A stretch of DNA of 13,836 nucleotides from a bacterium. GTDB lineage: Bacteria; SZUA-79; Acidulodesulfobacterales; Acidulodesulfobacteraceae. Within the stretch, counting starts at the first letter, position 1; every line of letters starts with the position of its first letter. The notes under the pieces are model-generated. The model was given only the letters and a program-made list of their open reading frames with translations. It was not told the origin of the DNA and made no database searches. Both the position numbers and the translations under genes were made by a program. The stretch is from contig JAJZLA010000011.1 of NCBI GenBank assembly GCA_021803845.1, forward strand, positions 1 to 13,836. Direction: 5' to 3'. This document shows, piece by piece, positions 13,835 to 13,836 of the stretch.

Positions 13835-13836
13835 TT

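Overview
The window looks like an AT-rich bacterial chromosome with strong AGGAGG-type ribosome binding sites. Nearly every gene lies on the minus strand. No rRNA, tRNA or housekeeping gene is present to fix the taxon. The sulfur-carrier genes on the right (two TusA-family proteins and a DsrE-family protein) suggest a sulfur-metabolising bacterium, but that is inference only.

Left part (1-9310): a defence-type accessory island lies between two tyrosine recombinases, one cut by the left edge on the plus strand and one complete on the minus strand at 8432-9310. Between them are a three-gene operon (a 267-aa protein of unknown function, a large antitoxin-like protein with an internal duplication, and a PemK/MazF toxin) with a good sigma70-type promoter, then a type III restriction-modification pair (mod then res). 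Upstream of mod is a 308-codon HEPN-like gene, possibly of the abortive-infection type, interrupted by one in-frame TAG.

Middle (9311-11211): about 1.9 kb without an intact recognisable gene. It holds a gene remnant that looks like the end of an outer-membrane beta-barrel protein, shorter ambiguous open frames, strong inverted repeats, a 25-bp direct repeat, and copy A of a roughly 225-bp structured repeat.

Right part (11212-13836): a compact minus-strand cassette, read in the order TusA-like (CPxP motif changed to CNFP), TetR-family regulator, DsrE-family protein, TusA. It has its own promoter and a candidate palindromic operator. Copy B of the structured repeat lies just upstream, so the cassette sits between two direct copies about 2.95 kb apart. 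Beyond copy B is a 143-aa gene of unknown function whose stop codon falls inside the repeat similarity.

The least explained items are the structured repeat, which looks like a minus-strand RNA element placed at gene 3' ends, the nonsense-interrupted HEPN gene, and the three-gene MazF operon.
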